From contig CAMDCE010000050.1 of the NCBI GenBank assembly GCA_945889625.1, positions 1-38,987 on the forward strand: DNA of 38,987 bases, in the 5' to 3' direction. Numbering within the stretch: position 1 is the stretch's first letter; each line of letters starts with the position of its first letter. Below, piece after piece: positions 21,184-29,631 of the stretch. This DNA is from Asaia bogorensis (GTDB lineage Bacteria > Pseudomonadota > Alphaproteobacteria > Reyranellales > Reyranellaceae). The translations under genes were made by a program, and so were the position numbers. The notes under the pieces were generated by a model that saw nothing but the letters and a program-made list of their open reading frames with translations, searched no databases and was not told where the DNA came from.

Positions 21184-23442
21184 TTAGTCGGCCGCCTTCG
21201 CCATCGGCTCCAGCGCCTCCAGCACCTTGGGTGGCGACATCGGCAGGCTGTAGAAGCGGATGCCAAGTGCGTTGTGCAGTGCGTTGCCGACGGCCGCCAT
21301 CACCGGGACAAGCGGCACCTCGCCGACGCCGCGCACTCCCTGCGGGTGCTTGGGATTTGGCACCTCGATCATCACCGCGTCGAGCATCGGCAGGTCCGAG
21401 GTCACAGGCATGCGATAGTCGAGGAAGCCGGCGTTATCGAGCTTGCCGTTCTTGTCGTAGATGTACTCCTCGCTGAGCGCCCAGCCGATGCCCTGGGCGG
21501 CGCCGCCCTGGATCTGGCCTTCGACGTAGTCGGGATGGATGGCGCGGCCGACGTCCTGGAAGGACGTGTAACGCGTCACCCAGACGCGGCCGGTATCGGG
21601 ATCGACCTCGACGTCGCAGATATGTGTGGAGAAGCCGCCCTCGGAGCCCGTGGTGTTGAGCGCCACGCCGGCGCCGATCGGCCCGCCGGTCTCGCTCGCC
21701 TTGGCGGCAATCTGCGCGAGCGACAGCGGTTCGAACTTGCCGGCATTGTCGCCGGCCGGCTTGGCGTAGCCGTTGTCCCAAGTCACAGCATCCGGCTCGA
21801 TCTTCCAGATTTTGGCGGCACGTTGGCAGAGTTGCTTGATCACATTGTCGGCCGATTGCGTTACCACAATCGCCGATGCGAACGTGACGCGGCTGCCGCC
21901 GGTCAGGTTCGAGAAGCCGATCGAGTTGGTGTCGCCGATCAGCACCTGCACCTTGCTGTGGTCGATGCCCAGGATCTCCGCCGCGATGTTGGCGGTCGAG
22001 GCGCGGCTGCCGCCGATGTCGGGATGGCCGGTGGTGACGACTACTGTGCCGTCCTCGTTGATGTTCATCTGCGCCGTCGATTCGCCGCCGGCGTTGAACC
22101 AGTAACCCGAGGCCACGCCGCGGCCCTGGTTGGGCTTGAGCGGCGCCTTGTAGTGCGGATGGGCCATCGCCGTGCGCAGCGTCTCCTGGTAGCCCATCAC
22201 CGGGTAGACTGGACCGTGCACCGCCTTGGTGCCTTGCTTGGCGGCGTTCTTCAGGCGCAACTCGAGCGGATCCATCTTCAGCTTCTCGGCGATCTCGTCG
22301 AGCACGCACTCGACGGCATAAGCGCCGATCGGCGCGCCGGGGGCGCGATAGGCTGCCACCTTGGAGCGGTTCGAGACCACGTCGAAGCCGACGGTGTGGG
22401 CGTTGGCGATATCGTAGGGCCCGAAGGCGCAGCCTGCCGCGCCGCGGATCGGCGAGCCGGGGAAGCAGCCGGCCTGCAGCCAGTAGGTGCCCTGGCCGGC
22501 GACGATCGTGCCGTCCTTCTTGGCGCCGATCTTGACCTTGCTGACTGAGCCCGAGGTCGGGCCCGAGGCGCGCATCACCTCCTCGCGCGACATCACCATC
22601 TTGACCGGTCGGCCCGACTTCTTTGCCAGGATCAGCGCCAGCGGCTCGAGATAGATGATGGTCTTGCCGCCGAAGCCACCGCCGATCTCTGCGGGGATGG
22701 CGAGGATGTCGCTCTGCTGCATGCCCGTCAGGAGGGCGGACATGGCGCGGACCATGAACTGGCCCTGGCTCGAACTCCAGATCTTGGCCTTGCCGTCGGT
22801 CACGCTGACCAGGCAGGCATGCGGCTCGATATAGCCCTGGTGTACGGCCTCGGTCTTGAAGCTGCGCTCGACGATCACGTCGGCTTCCTTGAAGCCGGCC
22901 TCGACGTCACCCTTCTTGTGCTCGAGCGTGCCGGCAATGTTGGAAGGCTTGTCCTGGAACTTGACATGGTCGAACAGTGGCGTCGCGCCGGGCTTCATCG
23001 CGTCCTCGACGTCGATGGCAAAGGGCAGCACCTCGTACTCGACCTTGATCAGCTTGCAGGCCTCGGCCGCGATGTCCTGGCTGGTGGCGGCGACGGCCGC
23101 GACGGGATGGCCATGGAACAGCACGCGCTCGCGCGCCAGGACGTTGCGGGACATCCAGCGCATGTCCTGGATGCCGAGCATCACCGGACCTTTGGCGATC
23201 GGGAATTCGACGATGTCCTTGGAGGTCACGACCGCCTTGACGCCGGGGAAAGCCTCGGCCGCCGAGGTGTCGATCGACTTGATCTTCGCGTGCGGGTGGG
23301 GCGAGCGCAGCACCTTGCCCCAGATCATGCCCGGCATGTTGGCGTCGGCGGCGTAGGCCGCCCGCCCCGTGACCTTGTCCGCGCCGTCCGGCCGGGGGGT
23401 GCGCTTGCCGATCCACTTGTTGTCGGGGTTGTCGGTGGTCAT
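21184..23442 (-). CDS. Xanthine dehydrogenase/aldehyde oxidase-family molybdopterin-binding subunit (orphan)
   Basis: This is a 752-aa molybdenum-cofactor subunit of the xanthine oxidase family (CoxL/XdhB/IorB-type large chain). The N-terminal a/b-hammerhead region opens RTPRPDGADKVTGRAAYAAD, the cofactor motif GGGFGGKT covers 254-261, and the C-terminal RGVGEVPLVP has the catalytic-type Glu708. It lacks the AYRCSFR-type loop of CO dehydrogenase; the equivalent region reads YRAPGAP, so CO oxidation is unlikely. Such subunits normally work with a [2Fe-2S] subunit and often an FAD subunit, but none is encoded on either side. It is therefore either an orphan using remote partners or belongs to a rearranged operon. 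Substrate (aldehyde, purine or N-heterocycle) unknown. AGGA precedes the ATG at 23442. Confidence 0.85.
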   Translation of the reverse strand: MTTDNPDNKWIGKRTPRPDGADKVTGRAAYAADANMPGMIWGKVLRSPHPHAKIKSIDTSAAEAFPGVKAVVTSKDIVEFPIAKGPVMLGIQDMRWMSRNVLARERVLFHGHPVAAVAATSQDIAAEACKLIKVEYEVLPFAIDVEDAMKPGATPLFDHVKFQDKPSNIAGTLEHKKGDVEAGFKEADVIVERSFKTEAVHQGYIEPHACLVSVTDGKAKIWSSSQGQFMVRAMSALLTGMQQSDILAIPAEIGGGFGGKTIIYLEPLALILAKKSGRPVKMVMSREEVMRASGPTSGSVSKVKIGAKKDGTIVAGQGTYWLQAGCFPGSPIRGAAGCAFGPYDIANAHTVGFDVVSNRSKVAAYRAPGAPIGAYAVECVLDEIAEKLKMDPLELRLKNAAKQGTKAVHGPVYPVMGYQETLRTAMAHPHYKAPLKPNQGRGVASGYWFNAGGESTAQMNINEDGTVVVTTGHPDIGGSRASTANIAAEILGIDHSKVQVLIGDTNSIGFSNLTGGSRVTFASAIVVTQSADNVIKQLCQRAAKIWKIEPDAVTWDNGYAKPAGDNAGKFEPLSLAQIAAKASETGGPIGAGVALNTTGSEGGFSTHICDVEVDPDTGRVWVTRYTSFQDVGRAIHPDYVEGQIQGGAAQGIGWALSEEYIYDKNGKLDNAGFLDYRMPVTSDLPMLDAVMIEVPNPKHPQGVRGVGEVPLVPVMAAVGNALHNALGIRFYSLPMSPPKVLEALEPMAKAAD

Positions 23443-23586
23443 GGGGCTGGGTCCTGTCGGTTTGGTGGGCGTTTCGCAGGCCGATCAAGGTCGGTCGTGC
23501 GGCGAAGATCACTGTCGGGCACAGCGTAGGGCAGGGGATGGCCCGGCGGCAAGGCGGTCTGTCGGGCCGGCGGGCGGTCCCGAACG

Positions 23587-23946
23587 TCACTCGTAGGCGG
23601 CAAAGGTGCGGCCGCTGCCGCGATGGAAGTGGAGCGTGAGCTTCTTGACGTTGCATACGTTCACGCCGCGCCACACCACCCGCGAGGCGTCGAAGGCGAA
23701 GGCGCCCCTGACGTCCTGGGTGCATTCGGCGGCAAAGGGCATGAGCTTGACCTTGCGCGCCTCGCCGCCCTGGAGGGCCGGCGGCGGCAGGAAATTGTCG
23801 CCCCAGTAGTCCACGCCAGGTGGCGAGAGGGCGAGTTCGACCAGCGCATACTCGGTCCCGTTGACCAGCAGGAGCTCGATGTCGCCCTGGGCCAGTGCGT
23901 TGGTGGCGAGCAGCGAGAGGGCGACGGACAATGACGGGCGCAACAT
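23587..23946 (-). CDS. Small periplasmic protein, unknown
   Basis: This 119-aa precursor has a clear Sec signal peptide (MLRPSLSVALSLLATNALAQ). The mature domain of about 99 residues is beta-rich, with two Cys (near ECTQDV and NVCNVKK) that could pair, and PPGVDYWGDNFLPPPALQGG. The ATG at 23946 has an AAAGGA signal; the longer upstream frame has no export signal and was not chosen. It follows the SnoaL-like gene by 83 bp on the same strand and may be the last gene of that leftward group. No family recognised. Confidence 0.65.
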   Translation of the reverse strand: MLRPSLSVALSLLATNALAQGDIELLLVNGTEYALVELALSPPGVDYWGDNFLPPPALQGGEARKVKLMPFAAECTQDVRGAFAFDASRVVWRGVNVCNVKKLTLHFHRGSGRTFAAYE

Positions 23947-24029
23947 TAAGTGGATCCTTTCGCAGCGAGCCGCCGACCGTAGCCTGCTTTCGCGCACCCG
24001 ACTGCGCGCGAGTTGAACCGGCGCGAAGA

Positions 24030-24650
24030 TCACATGGGACGCGCCGGCAGGTTCGGATTGACGACTTTCCGCGCGCTTTCCGCACCCGTCACCGGCAGAC
24101 CCCTCGGGTCGAGCAATCCGACCTGCACCAAGACGCCGGCCTGGTCCCAATAGATGTGCTCATGCGAAATCTTGCCGCCCTTGAAGCCAACGACGACGAC
24201 AACGGCCATTTCAACGGGCTTTCCGGTCGGCGCAACGCCGGGCAGAAGCCAATCGATGACGGTAGTGTGCGTAAAGCTGATGGCCAGTTCTTCCACGATC
24301 TGGGTGTCGCCGACGGTTCGCGAGACGCCGACCATCTTCACATCGGGCGGGAAGAACTTGCCGACGAGATGGTCGCGATAAAATGCCCGCACGCCCTCGC
24401 GGTCGACGCCACCGGCCATGGTTGGAACGTGATTGAGATGTGGGTTGTCGTTCATGGTCGCCATGGTGGTTTCCAGATCGCCGGCCAACTCGGCACCGAC
24501 ATGTTTCTGGAACAGATCGATCATCGCCTGCTGGCTAACAGTGTATCCTCCTTGAGCCCGGGCATCGGCCTTGAACCACCCCGCGACGACTGCAGTCGAC
24601 AACGCGACGGTTGCGGACATGCGCGCCAATAGCCTGCGTCTTTGAAACAT
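24030..24650 (-). CDS. Exported SnoaL/NTF2-like protein
   Basis: This 206-aa precursor has a twin-arginine-like signal (MFQRRRLLARM, then a hydrophobic stretch ending ADARAQG near residue 34). The mature part has the cone-shaped NTF2/SnoaL pattern: a helix (MIDLFQKHVGAELAGDLETT), a substrate-pocket helix GVRAFYRDHLVGKFFPPD, and strands VVVVVGFKGGKISHEHIYWD. SnoaL-like domains serve as isomerases, cyclases or binding proteins, so the fold does not tell the reaction. CAGGAGGATCC sits right before the ATG. It lies 47 bp downstream of the nitrilase-like gene on the same strand, so it probably belongs to that transcript. Export fits the DUF1330 partner, which also carries a signal peptide. Confidence 0.75.
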   Translation of the reverse strand: MFQRRRLLARMSATVALSTAVVAGWFKADARAQGGYTVSQQAMIDLFQKHVGAELAGDLETTMATMNDNPHLNHVPTMAGGVDREGVRAFYRDHLVGKFFPPDVKMVGVSRTVGDTQIVEELAISFTHTTVIDWLLPGVAPTGKPVEMAVVVVVGFKGGKISHEHIYWDQAGVLVQVGLLDPRGLPVTGAESARKVVNPNLPARPM

Positions 24651-24697
24651 CGGATCCTCCTGAAATACGTGTCTTCTTCGGCCTGCTGTCAGGACAA

Positions 24698-25768
24698 TCA
24701 CCCTCGCGACGGCGCCTTCCAGATGCCGCGCTCCTGCATCATCCGGATCTGCCGGTCGATCACATCGCGCTTGTACTCGGCATGCTTGGCGGGAATCTTG
24801 TCGGCATAGAGATTCTTGGGGTAGATCGGCTTTTCGTAGATGATCTGTGCCAGCTCCGATCGGATGTCCTTGGTCCAGTTCGTCACCTGGGAACTTTGCC
24901 GATGGTGCCGCAGCGCCTCGATGTTGATCGGCCCGGCGACGAAGGTCGAGCCGTTGGTGTCGCGCTGCTTGCCGACGAGCATGCCGCGATAGTCGACGAT
25001 CATCGACTGGCCGCCCCCGGCGTCGATCGGAGTCTCGGCGTCCGGGTGGAGGTGATAGCCGCCGATGTTCGGTGCGACGATGAACATGTTGTTTTCGAGC
25101 GCGCGTGCCCGGTTGGTGATTTCGAAGAAGTCGTTCTCGGTGAACGGCGCCGGCAGCGAGGCCCGATACACCACCTCGGCGCCGTTCAGCGCCAGGCCGC
25201 GGCCGTTCTCGGGGTAGCTGCCCTCCATCGCCATCATGACCCCCAGGCGGCCGATGGCGGTGTCGACGACCGGCCAGAAGGCCTGCAGCGTGCGGCCGTA
25301 TTTTTCAACCCACCAGTCGAAGATGTCGTGGGGTGAGACCGAACGCTCGCAGGGCAGGAGCGCCGACAGCTTGTGGTGCTTCAGGATGACGGCGCCATCG
25401 GGATCGATGACAAACCCGACGTTGAAGAAGCGGTCCGGCCAGTCCTCGTGGCGCGCCTTGGCCTGGGCCATGATGAACACGCCCCACTTGCGCGCCAGCC
25501 GGCCGAGGCGCTCGGTCTCGGGGCCGGGAATGTCGATGGCGCAAGTGCGCGCGAAGTCGGCGTGATCGACGTCGAGGACTTCGTCGTTGAAGCCCTGCAG
25601 CGCGCCCTCGGGGATGGCGATCAGCCGAACGGGAATGTCGAGGTTCGACAGCCAGTAGGCCGCATGCGTGAGGCTTTCCAGATGCTCGAGATTCTTCCCG
25701 ATATCCTCGCGCCGGCGAATGCCCCAGAAGCTGGGGATCAGCCCGACCGCGGTATAGGGTTCGATCAT
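24698..25768 (-). CDS. Nitrilase-superfamily protein lacking the catalytic cysteine
   Basis: This is a 356-aa carbon-nitrogen hydrolase-fold protein. The catalytic Glu54 is in IPEGALQGF and Lys133 in KHHKLSALLP. The expected Cys motif (G-x-x-x-C-[YW]-[DE]-x-x-x-P-E) reads GVMMAMEGSYPE, with Ala180 at the Cys position; I confirmed the codon as GCG. The rest of the fold is intact, including RARALENNMFIVAPN and GGGQSMIVDYRGMLV, and the C-terminus has an extra helical tail to residue 356. Either this is a pseudoenzyme or the subfamily uses another nucleophile. CAGGAGGATA precedes the ATG at 25768. It lies 25 bp after the DUF1330 gene and before the SnoaL-like gene, probably in one operon. Confidence 0.83.
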   Translation of the reverse strand: MIEPYTAVGLIPSFWGIRRREDIGKNLEHLESLTHAAYWLSNLDIPVRLIAIPEGALQGFNDEVLDVDHADFARTCAIDIPGPETERLGRLARKWGVFIMAQAKARHEDWPDRFFNVGFVIDPDGAVILKHHKLSALLPCERSVSPHDIFDWWVEKYGRTLQAFWPVVDTAIGRLGVMMAMEGSYPENGRGLALNGAEVVYRASLPAPFTENDFFEITNRARALENNMFIVAPNIGGYHLHPDAETPIDAGGGQSMIVDYRGMLVGKQRDTNGSTFVAGPINIEALRHHRQSSQVTNWTKDIRSELAQIIYEKPIYPKNLYADKIPAKHAEYKRDVIDRQIRMMQERGIWKAPSRG

Positions 25769-25793
25769 GGTCGTATCCTCCTGCGCGTACAGG

Positions 25794-26177
25794 CTATTGC
25801 GCCATGCCCTCGACGAAGAAGATGCGGGACTTCGAGGTCTTGTCTTCGATTGCCCAGATCTCCTGCATGGCGGGCGATGCACGCCAGGCTTTGGCTTTCG
25901 CCAGGCTGTCGAACCCGATGATGATCATGCGCCGGGGTGGCGTTCCGTCGGACGCGGTGATGTTGTCGGTCCGCGCGACGAACTTGCCGCCGAAGGCAGC
26001 CGTCGCCGGCCCGCCTTTGGGACCGATCGCGCTGTATCCGGCGGGGTCGGTGATGCTGCTGACGTCGATGACGGCATAGGTCGGCGGTGTGGCCTGGGCA
26101 TGAAGCCCCTGAACCGCGACTGCACCAACTGCGATGCCCGCAAGTAGCGTCAGTACCGTCTTGAGTTTGGTTGTCAC
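25794..26177 (-). CDS. Exported DUF1330-family protein
   Basis: This is a 127-aa precursor from the GTG at 26177. That start gives MTTKLKTVLTLLAGIAVGAV and a signal peptide ending near LHAQA, with GAGGGG upstream; an in-frame ATG at 26210 would add 11 polar residues and has no ribosome-binding site. The mature domain has YAVIDVSSITDPAGY, a GGKFVARTDN strand and RRMIIIGFDSLAKAKAW, the ferredoxin-like alpha/beta dimer pattern of DUF1330. The family has no assigned reaction. It is the first gene of the leftward cluster with the nitrilase-like and SnoaL-like genes. Exported DUF1330 proteins are less usual than cytoplasmic ones. Confidence 0.8.
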   Translation of the reverse strand: MTTKLKTVLTLLAGIAVGAVAVQGLHAQATPPTYAVIDVSSITDPAGYSAIGPKGGPATAAFGGKFVARTDNITASDGTPPRRMIIIGFDSLAKAKAWRASPAMQEIWAIEDKTSKSRIFFVEGMAQ

Positions 26178-26389
26178 AAGGCCCCTCTTGTTCAATTGCG
26201 AGCTGACCATACCAAGAAACTCGATTTCTCCCAGCCCATGCGCCGCCATCGCTGGCCGCGCACTGCAAATTGTGTTGGGTCGCGTTGACGTTGGCACTTT
26301 CCGACGTGTTGAAGCGAACTGGCATCCCCGGTCGGTTCCGACCACGCATCAAGCCGGCAAGCGATAGAAGAAGAATGCAGCGAGGGGCG
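26178..26389. other. Spacer with no recognised feature
   Basis: This 212-bp spacer between the DUF1330 gene and the rmlB stop probably contains the promoter of the DUF1330-nitrilase-SnoaL group. I cannot point to convincing -35/-10 boxes, a repeat or a terminator here. Confidence 0.4.
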
Positions 26390-27457
26390 TCAGCTCTTGA
26401 GCCCCAGCCGCTCGCCGCGATAGGCGCCGCTCATGACGCGCTCCCACCAGCCGCGGTTGTCGAGGAACCAGCGTACGGTCTGGCGCAGCCCCTCGTCGAA
26501 GCCGTGGCGCGGTCGCCAGCCGAGTTCGGTCCTGATCTTGCCGGCGTCGATGGCGTAGCGCGCGTCGTGGCCGGGCCGGTCGGTGACGAACTCGATCAGT
26601 TTCTCGTGCGGCCGGCTGACGCTGGTGGGCAGCATCTCGTCGAGCAGCCGGCAGATGGCGCGCACCACGTCGATGTTCGTGCGCTCGCTGTCGCCGCCGA
26701 CGTTGTAGGTCTCGCCCGGCCGGCCCTTCTGCAGCACCAGGACGAGCGCCTCGGCATGGTCCTCGACATGCAGCCAGTCGCGCACGTTCTCGCCTTTTCC
26801 ATAGACCGGCAGCTTCTCGCCGCGCAGCGCGCGGATGATGACCAGCGGAATCAGCTTCTCGGGAAAGTGATAGGGGCCGTAGTTGTTCGAACAGTTGGTG
26901 GCCAGCGTCGGCAGGCCGTAGGTGTGGTGCCAGGCGCGCACCAGATGGTCCGACGCGGCCTTTGACGCGGAGTAGGGCGAGTTGGGCGCGTAAGGCGTGG
27001 TCTCGCTGAATTTGCCGCCCCCCTCCGCAGCCGGACCCAGAGAGCCATAAACCTCGTCGGTCGAGATGTGCTGGAAGCGAAATTTGCCGCGCGCATCCGC
27101 GTCGAGCGTGCGCCAGTAGGCCAGCACGGCCTCGAGCAGCGTGTAGGTGCCGCCGACATTGGTCGCGATGAAGGGCGCGGCGCCGTCGATCGAGCGGTCG
27201 ACATGGCTTTCGGCTGCGAGATGCAGCACGGCGTCGGGCCGAACCTCGTGGAAGATCGTGTCGAGCGCGGAGCGGTCGCAGATGTCGGTATTGTAGTGGC
27301 GATGCCGGTTGCTCGCGCCGGCTTCGGCCAACGACTCGAGGTTGCCGGCGTAGGTGAGCTTGTCGAGGTTGGCCACCGACCAGTCGGTGGTGCGCACGAC
27401 GTGGCGGACCACCGCCGAGCCGATGAATCCCGCGCCGCCGGTGACCAGGAGCTTCAT
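26390..27457 (-). CDS. rmlB: dTDP-glucose 4,6-dehydratase
   Basis: This is a 355-aa extended SDR. VTGGAGFIGS at 5-14 binds NAD, the dehydratase triad region STDEVYG has Thr133, Asp134 and Glu135, and Tyr162/Lys166 lie in YSASK. NNYGPYHFPEKLIP and RDWLHVEDHAEAL are family signatures. It makes dTDP-4-keto-6-deoxyglucose, the precursor for rhamnose or, with FdtA/FdtB-type enzymes such as those at 10430-11988, for 3-amino-3,6-dideoxyhexoses. rmlA, rmlC and rmlD are absent. The ATG and its GGAGGGGGTC signal are both part of R2 copy G. It follows aapP on the same strand, so it may be read from the aap promoter through the repeat. Confidence 0.93.
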   Translation of the reverse strand: MKLLVTGGAGFIGSAVVRHVVRTTDWSVANLDKLTYAGNLESLAEAGASNRHRHYNTDICDRSALDTIFHEVRPDAVLHLAAESHVDRSIDGAAPFIATNVGGTYTLLEAVLAYWRTLDADARGKFRFQHISTDEVYGSLGPAAEGGGKFSETTPYAPNSPYSASKAASDHLVRAWHHTYGLPTLATNCSNNYGPYHFPEKLIPLVIIRALRGEKLPVYGKGENVRDWLHVEDHAEALVLVLQKGRPGETYNVGGDSERTNIDVVRAICRLLDEMLPTSVSRPHEKLIEFVTDRPGHDARYAIDAGKIRTELGWRPRHGFDEGLRQTVRWFLDNRGWWERVMSGAYRGERLGLKS

Positions 27458-27571
27458 GACCCCCTCCGCCCGCTCCGCGGGCACCTCCCCCGAAGACGGG
27501 GGAGGGACGAGCTTCTTTCCCTCCCCCGTCTTCGGGGGAGGTGTCGCCGTCTTACGGTGACGGAGGGGGTC
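27457..27571. repeat. R2 repeat, copy G (short subtype) between aapP and rmlB
   Basis: Two inverted halves. Hairpin 1 is CTCCCCCGAAGACGGGGGAG and its inverse. Hairpin 2 is GCCCGC/GCGGGC on one side and TCGCCGT/ACGGTGA on the other, the latter with one G-T wobble. The minus-strand end GGAGGGGGTCATG is the ribosome-binding site and start codon of rmlB. Confidence 0.87.
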
Positions 27572-27574
27572 AGA

Positions 27575-28344
<770 letters not shown>

Positions 28345-28345
<1 letters not shown>

Positions 28346-29628
28346 CAGCGGTGCGTTCCCTTGTTGAGTTCGACCTCGAGATACTTCGAATAGCGCGACA
28401 TCGAGTAGCAGAAGCAGAAATAGACGAAGGCTGCGAACAGGTAGACCTCGCCGGGGAAGCCGGCCCAGGCGGGATCGACCAGTGCTGCGTTGGCGGTGTT
28501 GAGGAAGTCGAAGATGCCGATGATCAGCACCAGCGAGGTATCCTTGAAGAAGCCGATGAAGGTGTTGATGAGCGGCGGGATCACAACCCTCAGAGCCTGG
28601 GGCAGGATGATGAACAGGGTCTTCTGCACGTAGTTCAGCCCCATCGCGTCAGCCGCCTCGAACTGCCCCTTGGGCAGCGACTGCAGGCCGCCGCGGACGA
28701 TCTCGGCGATGTAGGCGCCGGCGAACAGGATGACGGCGACCTGGGCGCGCAGGAACTTGTCGAACGTGGTGCCGGAAGGCAGGAACAGCGGCAGCATGAC
28801 CGAGGCCATGATCAAAAGGCTGATCAGCGGCACGCCGCGGATCAGCTCGATGAAGCCCACGCACAGGCCCTTGATCAGCGGCAGGTTGGAGCGCCGGCCG
28901 AGCGCCAGCAGGACGCCGTAGGGGAAGGCGAAAGCAAGGCCATAGGTGGCGAGGATTATCGTCACCGGCAGACCACCCCACAGGCCGGTCTCGACGTAGC
29001 TGAGCGGCGCGATGGCCAGGCTCCAGGCCGGCAGCACGCCGGCGAAGCGCAGAACCAGGCCGACCGCGCCGATCGCCGCCAGGGCGCGCCAGCCGTTGAT
29101 CTCGATCGGCTGGGCTACAGCGGCGGTGCGCAGGATCATGCCCAGCCCGCCAACCGCCAGCGCCACGAACAGCATCAGGCTGAGCGGGATGTGGATCTGA
29201 CCGAACATCAGCAGGAAGGTGACGAAGCTGCCGATGCCCCAGATCAGGATCAGGCGGGCATTCCACATCCGCCGATCGGAACTCAGGATCAGCATCGCGA
29301 GCATCGCGACGATGGCCAGCAGCGGCCGCCATTGCTGCTCGTAGGGGAACGAGCCGAAGAAGATGTAGCGGTACTTCTCGTGGATCAGTGCCCAGCAGGC
29401 GCCGTGGCCGTGGCAGGCCTGGCCGGTCGGAGCGGTGAAGACCGCTGTGAGGACCGCCCAGTTGAGGAACCAGGACAGCAGCCAGAGCACTGCGATGATC
29501 AGCACCACGGTGGTGATGCCGTTGCCCCAGCTCGAGAACAGGTTCTTGCGTATCCAGCCGAGCGCACCGGTCTCGAGGACGGGAGGCTTGAGTTGCCGGC
29601 GTTCGCCGACGGGCAATGCGTCGGTCAT
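28345..29628 (-). CDS. aapM: General L-amino acid ABC transporter permease AapM
   Basis: This is a 427-aa integral membrane permease. A long N-terminal half with several helices (VVLIIAVLWLLSWFLNWAVL, LIWGIGSFVTFLLMFGQIHI) is followed by the typical polar amino acid permease domain from about residue 225: ELIRGVPLISLLIMASVML, the EAA-loop region LPKGQFEAADAMGLNYVQKT, and PPLINTFIGFFKDTSLVLII. The extended N-terminus is normal for AapM and absent from HisM-type permeases. It starts three bases after the aapQ stop and overlaps aapP by one base. Substrates of this system class are broad: acidic, basic and neutral L-amino acids. Confidence 0.92.
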
Positions 29629-29631
29629 GGC

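Noticed and set aside
21184..23442. Carbon monoxide dehydrogenase large subunit (CoxL)
   Set aside because: The active-site loop characteristic of CoxL (AYxCSFR or AYRGAGR forms) is not present; the segment reads YRAPGAP, and coxM/coxS are missing.
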